Shown: positions 9,097 through 18,279 of the stretch, in pieces | Numbering within the stretch: the stretch's first letter is position 1 | How the letters are laid out: each line of letters starts with the position of its first letter | Origin: JALHFZ01 sp963674625 | Lineage (GTDB): Bacteria > Synergistota > Synergistia > Synergistales > Aminobacteriaceae | Length of the DNA: 64,000 nt | Direction: 5' to 3' | Assembly (NCBI GenBank): GCA_963674625.2 | Contig: CAXXXO010000004.1 | Span: forward strand, 496,001 to 560,000 | Program-made: the position numbers and the translations under genes | Notes under the pieces: model-generated | Databases searched by the model: none | What the model was told of the DNA's origin: nothing | Seen by the model: the letters and a program-made list of their open reading frames with translations, nothing else

Positions 9097-9126
9097 ATAT
9101 TATCATAGCCCCGCGGAAAGATACAA
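9097..9126 (-). promoter_or_regulatory. predicted sigma-70-type promoter of the redox/TRAP/larA operon
   Basis: On the minus strand, TTGTAT (9121-9126), an 18-base spacer and TAATAT (9097-9102) form a reasonable -35/-10 pair. The A/T-rich stretch may also hold the promoter of the divergent regulator gene. Confidence 0.5.
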
Positions 9127-9204
9127 GCGGGAAAAGTCGGATTTATCAAGTTCTTTTTTTAACGAAATGGAGAGGAATCCAACGGGAAAGACAGGGGATT
9201 TTCA

Positions 9205-9963
9205 ATGAATGAAGCCAGGAAAAAACTGATTGAAAGACTGACGGATCTCATCTCCCGGGGCAACGTGGTATCAAAGGGAAAACTTCCGCCGGAAAGAGAG
9301 CTTGCCAGGCTGCTGAACACGACCCGCCCCCTGCTCCGGGAGGCCCTGATCGCCCTGGAGGCCCTCGGCCTGCTGGATATCCGGGACCGGCAGGGGATCT
9401 TTCTCGCCGAGGGGAACCCCGAGGAGATGCGCCGGACCCTCGGTCAGGCCCAGGTATGGCCCCTCGAGCTTCTTTCCCAGGTCATGGAGATCCGCCAGCT
9501 TCTCGACCCAGGAGCGGCTGCCCTTGCGGCCCTGCGGCGGCGGGGACGGGATCTTGAAAAAATGAACGAATGCATCGCAACCCTCGAAAAAATTCACGCC
9601 ATGAAAGATCCCGACGAGGCTGCCCTGGGCGCATACTGGAATACAGTCCTTCACGCCACCATCTTCAAGGCCACGGGAAATACCCTTCTGGCCCGCCTCT
9701 ACGAGAGCCTTCTCGAGATGTCCGAGAAGGGCATCTCTGCCATGCGGATGCAGGTCCTCGATTCCCGGGAGCCTTCCCGGACGGAAAAGATCCTCGAGCA
9801 GCACCGCGATCTGGTGGCGGCCATCGAAGAGCAGGATGTGGAAAAAGCCCGGGATGCCTCCCGGGCTCATCTGAAGCACACTATCGACACCCTCGTGGAG
9901 CTGAGCCAGGTTACGCCCCTCTCCAACTTCTTCGCCCAGCGGATGGATACCGTTCTGCGGTAG
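9205..9963 (+). CDS. FadR/GntR-family transcriptional regulator 1
   Basis: 252-residue regulator with an N-terminal winged helix-turn-helix (PPERELARLLNTTRPLLREA, about residues 31-55) and an all-helical FCD ligand domain behind it. FCD regulators usually bind organic acids and often use a metal. It is divergent from the GlpA-like/TRAP/LarA operon and is the natural candidate to control it through the site at 9064-9081. It is a close-length paralogue of the regulator at 23186-23944: both begin MNE-[AS]-R and share the winged-helix layout. The ATG at 9205 lies 13 bases after a GGGG stretch, so the ribosome site is only fair. Confidence 0.88.
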   Translation: MNEARKKLIERLTDLISRGNVVSKGKLPPERELARLLNTTRPLLREALIALEALGLLDIRDRQGIFLAEGNPEEMRRTLGQAQVWPLELLSQVMEIRQLLDPGAAALAALRRRGRDLEKMNECIATLEKIHAMKDPDEAALGAYWNTVLHATIFKATGNTLLARLYESLLEMSEKGISAMRMQVLDSREPSRTEKILEQHRDLVAAIEEQDVEKARDASRAHLKHTIDTLVELSQVTPLSNFFAQRMDTVLR

Positions 9964-9978
9964 ACAGGGAACCCCTCT

Positions 9979-12141
9979 CTAGAAACTCTGTTTTTCCTCT
10001 CCTGAGGGGAGAGCAGAAATTATTTCCTCCGTTGATTCCTCCCCGGAGGAGAGGGTAAATTTCGCAAGGGCATTTTTCATCTTTTCGGCCTCTTCCGCCA
10101 TGGCAGCAGCCTCCAGGGCCACTCCCTCCGATGCGGCGGCGGTTTCGCCCGAGGCGTTCCGGATGGCGTCGGTACGCTGCACCACATCCGAAGTGGCGCT
10201 CGAGATACGGTCGACCGCCCGGGCCATCTCCTCGCTCGATGCGGCCTGGGCCTGGGAATGGCCGGAGATGACCGTCATGGCGCCGGCGATTTTCTCCATC
10301 TCCTGCAGAACTCCCGCAAGCTGCTGCCGAGCTTCTCCCGTTCCCCTGACGGTGGCCTCCATGATTTTTTCCGACTCCTCGGTTACGGCAAGGGAATCCT
10401 GAGCCTCCCCCTCCAGGGCGGTAATGAGCTGCGAAACCTCTTTCGCGGCTTTCCTGGAGTTCTCCGCAAGCTTTCGCACTTCCTCGGCCACAACGGCAAA
10501 GCCCCGCCCGGCGTCCCCTGCCCGGGCCGCCTCGATCGCCGCGTTCAGGGCGAGGAGGTTCGTCTGGTCGGCAATGGACGTGATTACCGTGACGAATCCC
10601 GATATCTTCTCAACCGATTCGGAGAGGGTCCGGATTTTCCTCATGCTCTCCCTGGCCTTCTCCTCCACGGAATGAATATCCCTGGCGACGGCGTCCATTC
10701 CCCTTCCGGCAATCCGGGCGGATTCAGCCGTTCTGGCTGCAGCGGCAACCCCTTCAGCCGACTCCTTCGCCGCTGCCTGGGCCCCAGCCGCCACTTCCTC
10801 CACCCCCGCGCTGGCCTCCTCGAGGGCGGCGGCATTGCCTTCAGAGATGGAGGTCACCTGTTCAAGGGAACTTCTGATCTCCTCCACGGAGGCGTTCGTC
10901 TCCTCGGAGAGGGCGGCGAGGGTCTCCGCTCTTCTGGCTATCTCATCGGAGACTGCGGCCACCGCCCGGACCGATTCTGCCTGGTTGGCAATCATGGCGG
11001 CAAGGGCGTCGTCGAGCAGCCCGATTTCATCCTTTCCAAGGTAATCGAAATCCTTCCTCGACAGGGTGAGTTCTCCTAGCCCGGCTCTTCCCGCAAGCTG
11101 CACAGCTCGTCCGAGGGGACGGGTTATCGTGCGGGTGAGGGCGGCGGCGATGGCGATTCCCGCCGCAAGAGAAGCGAGGACCGAAAGAAGAAGGAACGTC
11201 GATGTTCTGTCAGCCTGTTCTGTAACGGCCTTTGCGGCCTCATGAGTTCTTTCGAGGCTGAAATTCCTTACTTCCTCCGCAGCGGCGAGGGCTGCCTCAC
11301 CGGCTGCAGTACGTTCCTTCCCCTTTTCATCGAGGGCCTTCCAGGCCGTTCTGAGGTCCGCCAGGGCCTTTTCGTAGGCGGCCGTATCCTCGAGAGCCCT
11401 GTCGATCCGCTTCATACCTGCTGTTCCTTCAAGGTCCTTCCCGGTTTTTTCCAGGGCCGCCCTTATGTCTCCGAGTGTTCCAAGGGCCTCTTCCACCCTG
11501 TTGATTTTTCGGTCGGCAATCGCCCTCAGGGTCGTCTGTTCCGTTCTGTGCACTGCCGTCTGAAGATCATAGAGTCCTTCGATTTGTTCGAAGCGCCTCT
11601 TCCGTTCATCGGCGGGGATATATCCGTCGGCGTTGTCAGCAAGGGCATCCAGTTCTTCGAAATAGAGCTCTGAAGTCATTTTGCGAAGCGACTCGCCGGC
11701 TTCCGCGGCTTTCCGCTGCTGCATGGCCATGGCTGCAAGAAGCTTCTGGGAATCCCCGAGATGGGCGGAATAGACGGTAACCTGAGCCCGGGCTTTCTCC
11801 ATACCCTCCCGCAGACGTTCAAGGCCCGGGTATTTCGCTCCATGTTCCCTTCCGTTATCAAGGAGGCCGTCAATATAGGTGAAATTGGCCTGGGCCGCGT
11901 CGAGGTCCGAAAAACTGTTTCCAAGAACGTAGCTTCGCACGTTGAGCATAAGATCCTGGGTGACCTTTTCCACCTCGGCAGAGAGCCTGATTCCCGGGAC
12001 ATACCTCTCTTCGAGGAATGAAACTTCCTCCCTGACAATATTCAGATTCCTCCAGGCGAACCACCCCGCGGCCGCGAAAATGAGAAGAAGAAGGCCGAAT
12101 CCCGCTGCAAGCCTTGTGCCGATCTTACCTGAACTGAACAT
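9979..12141 (-). CDS. methyl-accepting chemotaxis protein with large periplasmic helical sensor
   Basis: About 720 residues. TM1 is near residues 12-30 and is followed by a ~280-residue Ala/Glu-rich helical periplasmic sensor of the helical-bundle kind. TM2 (about 310-335, TFLLLSVLASLAAG) leads into a HAMP region and the signalling domain, whose hairpin tip contains IADQTNLLALNAAIEAARAG. It would sense an extracellular ligand and control CheA. GTG at 12150 is possible, but ATG at 12141 has the better GGTGA ribosome site. The gene is convergent with the FadR gene (15-base gap). There is no C-terminal pentapeptide for CheR docking. The ligand is unknown. Confidence 0.92.
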   Translation of the reverse strand: MFSSGKIGTRLAAGFGLLLLIFAAAGWFAWRNLNIVREEVSFLEERYVPGIRLSAEVEKVTQDLMLNVRSYVLGNSFSDLDAAQANFTYIDGLLDNGREHGAKYPGLERLREGMEKARAQVTVYSAHLGDSQKLLAAMAMQQRKAAEAGESLRKMTSELYFEELDALADNADGYIPADERKRRFEQIEGLYDLQTAVHRTEQTTLRAIADRKINRVEEALGTLGDIRAALEKTGKDLEGTAGMKRIDRALEDTAAYEKALADLRTAWKALDEKGKERTAAGEAALAAAEEVRNFSLERTHEAAKAVTEQADRTSTFLLLSVLASLAAGIAIAAALTRTITRPLGRAVQLAGRAGLGELTLSRKDFDYLGKDEIGLLDDALAAMIANQAESVRAVAAVSDEIARRAETLAALSEETNASVEEIRSSLEQVTSISEGNAAALEEASAGVEEVAAGAQAAAKESAEGVAAAARTAESARIAGRGMDAVARDIHSVEEKARESMRKIRTLSESVEKISGFVTVITSIADQTNLLALNAAIEAARAGDAGRGFAVVAEEVRKLAENSRKAAKEVSQLITALEGEAQDSLAVTEESEKIMEATVRGTGEARQQLAGVLQEMEKIAGAMTVISGHSQAQAASSEEMARAVDRISSATSDVVQRTDAIRNASGETAAASEGVALEAAAMAEEAEKMKNALAKFTLSSGEESTEEIISALPSGEEKQSF

Positions 12142-12272
12142 GTCCTTCACCCCGCAGATGAAATATGTCCGGCGGAAATTTTTCCCCGGAGAAAGAAGAG
12201 TGTCTTTCTTCTTTCAATTTCCACCAGGAACTATAGCACCTTTTTTTCTCTCGTGAAAATGAGAACACAAAG

Positions 12273-12300
12273 AAAAAGCCGCCGGTAAAAATCCGGCGGC
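12273..12300 (-). terminator. intrinsic terminator after the aminotransferase gene
   Basis: The 8-bp perfect stem GCCGCCGG/CCGGCGGC with a TAAAAAT loop lies 19 bases beyond the stop at 12320. On the minus strand it is followed by TTTTTCTTT. Confidence 0.75.
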
Positions 12301-12319
12301 CCGAGCGTGAAAATTTTTT

Positions 12320-13429
12320 TCATCTGTCGAGAAAATTACCGAGCACTGCCAGGGCTTCGGGGAAATCTTTCCTTCCCATGCCGACGCGAAAATGGTTCCA
12401 GTCCACGTCGAAGACTAAATCAGGCAGGATCATCAGGCTTCGCTTCTCCACCGCTTCTTCGCAGAAATCCTTCACGCCTTGGCTACCCAGCAGGCGGGGA
12501 AAGGCCGTTGATCCCCCCTGGGGTTCGAACCATTCGAAACGGGCGCTGCGGTCGAGAAAAAATTTTCGGGCACTGTCGAGATTTTCGACCACTATACCCC
12601 TGCATCTTTCGGCGAGCTCGTCCCCCCTGCGGAGGGCCGCGATGGCGAGAATTTCAGACGGCGCGGAGGAGCAGATGGTCGTATAGTCCTTAAGGGCGGC
12701 GATACGGTCGAGAAGCCATGAATCTTTCGAGGTTATCCACCCGGTCCTGAGACCGGGAAGACCATAGGTCTTCGACAATCCGCCGAGGGCGGCGCTTTTT
12801 TTATAAAGCTCGGGAACGGAGGGAAGCTTTTTTGCGGGGTCATACTCGAGCCCCCGGTACATTTCGTCCGAGAAGACGAAAATTCCTTTTTTCGCCGAGA
12901 AATCAAGGACTGCCATGAGCTCGTCGAGGGAGGGAAGAAAGCCCGTGGGGTTGTGGGGAAAGTTGAGGACGATCAGGCGGGTGTTCTCCCGCACCGCCCC
13001 CTCGAGAAAGGGCACGTCAAGCCGCCAGGAGCCGTTTTCCTTCTTCAGATACCACCGGGTCACCTCGCACCCGAGGGACTTGGGAATTTCATAGAGGGAC
13101 TGGTAGCACGGGCTGAGGATAATGGCGTGATCGTGTTTGTCGAGAAGAGCGTTCATGGCCAGGAAAATTCCCTCTTCGGGGTTCACCTCGAGGACTTCCT
13201 CCGCAGCTACCCCGGTTTTCAGGGCGATCTCCTTCAGCAGAAGGGGGTGGCCCCGCGCCTCGGTGTAGGAGAGCTTCAGATTCTTCCAGAGGTCCATAAC
13301 CTCAGGATCGCTTCCCGAGAGCAGATCCTCCATTTTCAGGGTTTCGCAGTCCGACGGGCTGAGCATGTGGCTCACCGTGAACTCGTATTTCGCGAAGTAC
13401 CTTTCGAGAAGAAAATCCCGCACTTTCAT
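12320..13429 (-). CDS. class I/II PLP-dependent aminotransferase
   Basis: 369-residue fold-type I aminotransferase. It shows the Asn-Pro motif NFPHNPTG (about residues 165-172), the Asp-containing strand FVFSDEMYRG and the PLP lysine in GGLSKTYGLPGLRTGW (about residue 225). Related short enzymes act on varied amino acids or as C-S lyases; nothing fixes the substrate here. A promoter (13479-13506) and its own terminator suggest a single-gene unit, although it follows the liv/isomerase operon by 90 bases and could also receive read-through. The ATG at 13429 has only a weak GTGATGG site. Confidence 0.87.
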   Translation of the reverse strand: MKVRDFLLERYFAKYEFTVSHMLSPSDCETLKMEDLLSGSDPEVMDLWKNLKLSYTEARGHPLLLKEIALKTGVAAEEVLEVNPEEGIFLAMNALLDKHDHAIILSPCYQSLYEIPKSLGCEVTRWYLKKENGSWRLDVPFLEGAVRENTRLIVLNFPHNPTGFLPSLDELMAVLDFSAKKGIFVFSDEMYRGLEYDPAKKLPSVPELYKKSAALGGLSKTYGLPGLRTGWITSKDSWLLDRIAALKDYTTICSSAPSEILAIAALRRGDELAERCRGIVVENLDSARKFFLDRSARFEWFEPQGGSTAFPRLLGSQGVKDFCEEAVEKRSLMILPDLVFDVDWNHFRVGMGRKDFPEALAVLGNFLDR

Positions 13430-13478
13430 TCCATCACAGCCTTCGGCATAAATTCCGGATATTCCGGCAGTCGATACT

Positions 13479-13506
13479 ATTATAACCGCCTTTTCCTCTT
13501 CTTCAA
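13479..13506 (-). promoter_or_regulatory. predicted promoter of the aminotransferase gene
   Basis: On the minus strand TTGAAG (13501-13506), a 16-base spacer and a consensus TATAAT (13479-13484) precede the aminotransferase start by about 50 bases. Confidence 0.55.
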
Positions 13507-13519
13507 AGGAAAAATGTTC

Positions 13520-14857
13520 TTACAGTTCCGCGACCTCCAGTTCCAGCCTATCCCTCAGGAAGGGAAGGAGAGCGTCCCTGTGGCGGCCGAAGATCACCAT
13601 GTGATGGCAGCCAAGCATCTGATCAAAGATCCTCTCCCAGTCCTTCAGGCCGAACCGGAACTGGGTGCGGCAGGTGTCGAGCCGGGGGTTGTCCAGGAGA
13701 GGGGCCTCGAAGAGCACCGCCCTGCGGAATTCGTCCCCGATGCGGAAGATGGTGGCGTCGGCGGGACCGCTCACCTCCACCCGCTGGGAGACGGAGAGCC
13801 CCGTCTCATGATGGGACCGAAGTTCATAGGGCTGGATCGCCGTGGAAAGAAGCCTCCGGGGTGCGGTGCAGTGGACGATGTCGAGGGTGTTCTTCAGGCT
13901 GTAGACCGGGTTTCCCATGAAGACTGGAAGGCCGGTCACGGCTTTTCCTACGATCATGGAGACGGCCGCGTCGAGATCTCCCTCGCAGGCGGCAATGGTC
14001 CCGGGCTCGTCGTTTATCAGGGAGAGGGCTGTGCAGGCGGTGACCCCGAGGGTTTTCGCGAGGGAAAAGCAGGAGATGGCCAGGGCATTGCAGCCGTATT
14101 TCAGCAGGAGGTTCTTCAGGGCTAGATAGAGCCGCAGGGCATTCTGAAGCTGACCGGAAGAGGGCTCGATCCGTTCTCTGGCGCACCCGGCATATTCCTC
14201 GGCCATTGCCGCCGCTTCTTCTTCTCTCGAGGTGCAGGAGTCATATTCGGCGAAGAGCTCCTCGAGGCCGATATGCACCGAGGAAATGCCGAGGCGCCGC
14301 TCCATCTCCCTCGTGTCCACGCTGGCGGAGACCACCCATTCCTGTGTATATCCCACGAGAAGAATCCTGGAGGAGCGGACGAAATGAATCCGCTCGAGAT
14401 CCAGAACTGCGGCCCGCAATGACTTTCCGGAATAGACTTTCTGTACCCTGTGCCGCCGGTTCCTCAGGGCTGCCCATACATCCGCGACAGCGGGAAGAGC
14501 GTTTCGGGAGACGATCCGTCCGACGACCTCCGCGGCTTCTCCCGAAAAAAGATCGTCCCGGGGAAACCAGGTCCAGAGAAGACTCTCGGCAGCCGCCCCG
14601 ACAGCGGCGATCATCTTCTTCTGAATCCCCCCCGACATGGGAACGAGCAGGGGGATTGACAGTCCCAGGCAGGCTTTGGCCTCCTCCAGGGAGGCGTCGT
14701 CCTCCAAGAGCCTGGGCGGAAGCAGGATTTTTGTCTCCAGGTCGATCTCTTCGAGGAGCTTTTTCAGAACCTCCACGTCTTTCCCGAGGACATTTCGGTC
14801 GGGGTAGTAGACGGAAGAGGCAAAAAACAGGGGCTGAATCGAGACTTTCCGTGCCAT
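13520..14857 (-). CDS. L-fucose/arabinose isomerase-like protein
   Basis: 445-residue cytoplasmic protein resembling the fucose isomerase family: an N-terminal alpha/beta region and a C-terminal part with HCTAPRR, SHHETGLSVSQRVEVSGPAD and a Cys/His-rich end (GCHHMVIFG). The HCT and SHHE motifs resemble metal and substrate-binding positions of the family C-terminal domain. Members of this group are often annotated as sugar isomerases without proof. Start ATG 14857 is preferred over an upstream in-frame start because AGGAGA precedes it at good spacing. It is 48 bases downstream of livF, so it is the last gene of the OYE/liv operon. A sugar substrate next to an amino-acid-type importer is unexpected, so the function is open. 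Confidence 0.7.
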   Translation of the reverse strand: MARKVSIQPLFFASSVYYPDRNVLGKDVEVLKKLLEEIDLETKILLPPRLLEDDASLEEAKACLGLSIPLLVPMSGGIQKKMIAAVGAAAESLLWTWFPRDDLFSGEAAEVVGRIVSRNALPAVADVWAALRNRRHRVQKVYSGKSLRAAVLDLERIHFVRSSRILLVGYTQEWVVSASVDTREMERRLGISSVHIGLEELFAEYDSCTSREEEAAAMAEEYAGCARERIEPSSGQLQNALRLYLALKNLLLKYGCNALAISCFSLAKTLGVTACTALSLINDEPGTIAACEGDLDAAVSMIVGKAVTGLPVFMGNPVYSLKNTLDIVHCTAPRRLLSTAIQPYELRSHHETGLSVSQRVEVSGPADATIFRIGDEFRRAVLFEAPLLDNPRLDTCRTQFRFGLKDWERIFDQMLGCHHMVIFGRHRDALLPFLRDRLELEVAEL

Positions 14858-14905
14858 AAAGAATCTCCTTTCTGCTCTCCTCAAAGGAAAGAACGGAAGG
14901 GGCTC

Positions 14906-15637
14906 CTAGGCCGACTCTCCGAGATAGGCCTTCTTCACCCCGGGGTCGCAGAGAAGGTCCTGCCCCGCCCCCTCGAGGACGACCCGGCCGTTCTCGAGGA
15001 CATAGGCATAATCGGCCAGGGCAAGGGCCTGGTTCGCGTTCTGCTCCACGAGCACGACGGTGATTCCTTCTTCCCGGATCCGCCGGATCGTGGCGAAGAC
15101 CCCCTTGACGATGATCGGCGCGAGGCCGAGGGAGGGTTCGTCGAGCAGCAGGACCTTGGGGTCGGACATGAGCCCACGGCAGATGGCAAGCATCTGCTGC
15201 TCTCCTCCAGAAAGGGTCCCCGCCTGCTGTCTCCTCCGGTCTTTGAGAATGGGGTACATTTCGAACATCCGGGCGAGATTTTCCTTCACCCGGTCTCCGT
15301 CGGAGAGGGTGTAGGCTCCGGCCATGAGATTCTCCTCCACGGTCAGCCCGGGAAAGACCTGCCGCCCCTCGGGAACCTGGACGATTCCCATCTTCACCAC
15401 CCTGTAAGGTTCCGCCGGAAGAAGCTTCGCCTCGTCGAGGCTTTTTCCCTCTCCGGTGTAGAATATCCTCCCGGACTCGGGACGGACGAGCCCCGATATG
15501 GTGTTCAGAAGAGTACTCTTCCCCGCTCCGTTCGAGCCGATGATGCTGACGATGCTCCCCCGCCGCACCACGAGGGAGACCCCCAGAAGGGCGGTGACGT
15601 GCCCATAGGAGACGTGGAGGTCCTCTATGCGGAGCAT
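14906..15637 (-). CDS. livF: branched-chain amino-acid type ABC transporter ATP-binding protein LivF
   Basis: 243-residue ABC ATPase with Walker A GSNGAGKST, signature SGGEQQM and Walker B VLLLDEPSLGL, matching LivF in length and in the short helical region. It works with LivG to power the LivHM permease on the cytoplasmic face. Its ATG (15637) lies inside the 3' end of livG (13-base overlap), so the two are translationally coupled. Confidence 0.93.
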   Translation of the reverse strand: MLRIEDLHVSYGHVTALLGVSLVVRRGSIVSIIGSNGAGKSTLLNTISGLVRPESGRIFYTGEGKSLDEAKLLPAEPYRVVKMGIVQVPEGRQVFPGLTVEENLMAGAYTLSDGDRVKENLARMFEMYPILKDRRRQQAGTLSGGEQQMLAICRGLMSDPKVLLLDEPSLGLAPIIVKGVFATIRRIREEGITVVLVEQNANQALALADYAYVLENGRVVLEGAGQDLLCDPGVKKAYLGESA

Positions 15638-16404
15638 GCTGTTTCCTCCCTGCCGATATAGGCTTCCGTCACATCATGGTTGTTCCGGATCTCCTCGGGG
15701 GTGCCGGCGGCCAGGAGGCTTCCGAAGTTGAGGACGTAGATCCTGGAGGACAGGGTCATGATGACCTCCATGCGGTGCTCGATGACGAGCACCGAGAAGC
15801 CGAAACGGGTGCGCAGCTCGCTCACGAGGGTGATGAACTCCTGCACCTCGCTGGGATTGAGCCCGGCTGCCGGTTCGTCCAGGAGGAGGACCTTCGGGTC
15901 CGCCGCCAGAGCCCGGGCTATCTCGAGCTTCCGCTGAAGTCCGTAGGGGAGATTCGACGGCCTCTCGTTTTCATACTTCTCGAGGCCCACGAGGGCCAGA
16001 TACTCCCGGCTCATCTCCCGGACTTGCCGGTCCCTGTTCCGGAAGGCCCGGCTGAAGGTGAAGAGGGAAAAGAGGCCGTAGGCCGAGTAGGGGTCGGCGG
16101 CGGTCATGACGTTCTCCACCACGGACAGGCCGCGGAAGAGACGGATGTTCTGAAAGGTCCGTCCGATCCCCTTTCGGGTGATCTCGAACTGCTCCTTCCC
16201 GGTGAGGTCCGCTCCGTCGAGGAGTATCTGTCCCCGGTCGAGGGGGTAGACGCCGGTCACGAGGTTGAAGACCGTGGTCTTTCCCGCGCCGTTGGGACCG
16301 ATGATCCCGACCGTCTCTCCCTTGTCGACGTAAAAGGAGACGTCGTCCACTGCCCGGACGCCCCCGAAGGATTTCGTGAGATTTTTTACCTCGAGACAGC
16401 TCAT
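15625..16404 (-). CDS. livG: branched-chain amino-acid type ABC transporter ATP-binding protein LivG
   Basis: 259-residue ABC ATPase with Walker A GPNGAGKTT and Walker B VLLLDEPAAGLNPSE. The signature is degenerate (NLPYGLQRKLEIARAL instead of LSGGQ), as is common in LivG. The correct start is ATG 16404, overlapping the livM stop as ATGA. The frame stays open upstream for 138 codons, but that part is antisense-like shadow of livM. It forms the ATPase heterodimer with LivF. Confidence 0.93.
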   Translation of the reverse strand: MSCLEVKNLTKSFGGVRAVDDVSFYVDKGETVGIIGPNGAGKTTVFNLVTGVYPLDRGQILLDGADLTGKEQFEITRKGIGRTFQNIRLFRGLSVVENVMTAADPYSAYGLFSLFTFSRAFRNRDRQVREMSREYLALVGLEKYENERPSNLPYGLQRKLEIARALAADPKVLLLDEPAAGLNPSEVQEFITLVSELRTRFGFSVLVIEHRMEVIMTLSSRIYVLNFGSLLAAGTPEEIRNNHDVTEAYIGREETACSA

Positions 16405-17264
16405 GATCCCACCCCGCTCTTTCCCCCGAGGAAGCGGACGATTCCCCTCAGGGTCAGTTCCCGGTCCCCGAGAAGGCCGGCAGTGCGGTAGTTCACCACG
16501 AGAAGGACGATGACGGAATAGATGGCCACCCGCCATTCCGCGGCGAATCGGAGAAATTCCGGCAGACCCGTGAGGAGAAGTGTGGCGACCACGGTGCCCG
16601 TCAGGCTGTTCACCCCGCCGACAAAGACGATGATGGTCCACTCCGCCGATATGATCCAGTTGAAAGCCGCGGGTTCGAGGTAGGTGGTGTAGAAGCCGTA
16701 GAGAACTCCGGCGTACCCCGTGAGGGCGCTCGCGAAGAGAAAGGTGATCAGCTTGACCCGGTAGACGTTGATCCCCATGGATTTCGCCGCCAGCTCGTCG
16801 GACCGGAGGGCCAGGCACTGCCTCCCGTATTTCGAGTTCTTGTAGAGGATCACGAGGGTCAGGCAGACGACGACGCTTCCGGCCACCACCGGAAGGGTGG
16901 TGAGCTGGGGGATCCCCGAGATGCCCATGGCCCCGCCGGTGATGTTGGCCGTATTGTTCAGAAGGGCGACGATGGCCTCGCCGAAGCCGAGGGTCACGAG
17001 GGAAATATAGTCCCGTCTGAGGCGGACCGTGGGAAAGCCCACGAGAAGGCCGGCCGCCACGGCTGCGGCTATGGCGAGGACCACCGAGGGAATAACGGGA
17101 AGGGAGTAGTTTTTGATGAGCACGGCGGAGACGTACCCCCCGATGGCCATGAAGGCCGCCTGTCCCAGGGAGAAGAGTCCCGTTAGGCCGGTGATGAGAT
17201 AGACTCCCAGGACGCCTATGAGGGTGATTCCCGTGAAGATGGCAGTGGAGACGAAATAATCCAT
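16401..17264 (-). CDS. livM: branched-chain amino-acid type ABC transporter permease LivM
   Basis: 287-residue membrane protein with about eight hydrophobic segments. It shows the LivM-type motifs TGLFSLGQAAFMAIGGY near the N-terminus and the EAA-like loop region RSDELAAKSMGINVYRVKL. It pairs with LivH to form the translocation pore. ATG 17264 follows AGGGGAAGG and lies 10 bases after the livH stop. Confidence 0.93.
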   Translation of the reverse strand: MDYFVSTAIFTGITLIGVLGVYLITGLTGLFSLGQAAFMAIGGYVSAVLIKNYSLPVIPSVVLAIAAAVAAGLLVGFPTVRLRRDYISLVTLGFGEAIVALLNNTANITGGAMGISGIPQLTTLPVVAGSVVVCLTLVILYKNSKYGRQCLALRSDELAAKSMGINVYRVKLITFLFASALTGYAGVLYGFYTTYLEPAAFNWIISAEWTIIVFVGGVNSLTGTVVATLLLTGLPEFLRFAAEWRVAIYSVIVLLVVNYRTAGLLGDRELTLRGIVRFLGGKSGVGS

Positions 17265-17274
17265 GAGCCTTCCC

Positions 17275-18162
17275 CTAGGCCTTTTCCTGCACGATGACCC
17301 CGGCGATCCCCCGGGGACGTACGAGAAGAAAGACGAGCATCACGATGAAGATGAAGACGGGGGCCCATCCGGCTCCCACGAGGGAGATGAAGAAGACCTC
17401 GAGGACCCCGAGGAGGAGAGCGCCGGCCACGGCCCCGAAGATGCTCCCGAGGCCTCCGAGGACGGAGGCCACGAACCCCTTCACCACCATCTGGCCAAGC
17501 TGGGGGTAGAGGGTGTAGTTCAGCCCGAGAAAGACGCCGCTCACTCCTCCGAGGGCGCCGGAGATCATGAGGGCCATGGTGACGAGAAAATCGGGGTTCA
17601 TCCCCATGAGCTGCACGGTGTTCACGTCGAAGCATGCGGCCCGGATGCCCAGGCCGATCTTCGTCCGGTAGAGGATAAAGAGCAGGGCGGAGAGGGAGAA
17701 GATGGACAGAAAGAACATGAGCATGTCCGTGACCGCCACGTTGATTCCGAAATACTCCACGGAATAAAGGGAGAAAAAGGTCGGATAAGAATAAAAATTG
17801 CTGCTCGCATATATGGTGATGAGGTTTTCGAGAAGGATTCCCATGGTGATGGAGGAGATGAAGTAGTAGACCGGCTCGCTTTTCGTGTTCCGGAGGCGAC
17901 GGAAGGCCATTCTTTCTATCAGGGCGGCAAGAAGTGCCCCGGTGAGGGCCGCAAGGGCAAGGGTTGCGGCGAAGAGGGAGAGGGAGCTCAGGTAGGGGGA
18001 GAGAAGGCGGGAACCCGCATAGCCGGCGTAGGCGGTCACCGTCATGAGCCCTCCCTGGGAGAAGTTGGAGAATTTAAGGACATTGAAGATGAGGGCGAAC
18101 CCCACGGCGATCAGGGCGTAGACCGAGCCGAGGGCGATGCCGTTTACCAGGTTCTGGATCAT
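17275..18162 (-). CDS. livH: branched-chain amino-acid type ABC transporter permease LivH
   Basis: 295-residue inner-membrane permease of the LivH family with about eight hydrophobic segments. The start NGIALGSVYALIAVGFALIF and the C-terminal VLGGLGSIFGAVAGALLLG are characteristic. ATG 18162 follows AGGAG. A hairpin separates it from the binding-protein gene upstream. Confidence 0.93.
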   Translation of the reverse strand: MIQNLVNGIALGSVYALIAVGFALIFNVLKFSNFSQGGLMTVTAYAGYAGSRLLSPYLSSLSLFAATLALAALTGALLAALIERMAFRRLRNTKSEPVYYFISSITMGILLENLITIYASSNFYSYPTFFSLYSVEYFGINVAVTDMLMFFLSIFSLSALLFILYRTKIGLGIRAACFDVNTVQLMGMNPDFLVTMALMISGALGGVSGVFLGLNYTLYPQLGQMVVKGFVASVLGGLGSIFGAVAGALLLGVLEVFFISLVGAGWAPVFIFIVMLVFLLVRPRGIAGVIVQEKA

Positions 18163-18234
18163 GGGGCGATCAGCTCCTTTTCGGTAAAAACGCCTTCACG
18201 GGCCTTCGAAGAACATGAACGAAATCCCGGGAAG

Positions 18235-18266
18235 GCGGGAAGGCCGATCGCTTCCGGCCCTCCCGC
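18235..18266 (-). other. hairpin between livK and livH
   Basis: GCGGGAAGGCCG pairs with CGGCCCTCCCGC (one mismatch) around an 8-base loop, just after the livK stop. No T-tract follows on the minus strand, so it is likelier to protect the livK mRNA 3' end or to attenuate than to terminate fully. Confidence 0.6.
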
Positions 18267-18279
18267 TTTCGGCTGCAGA

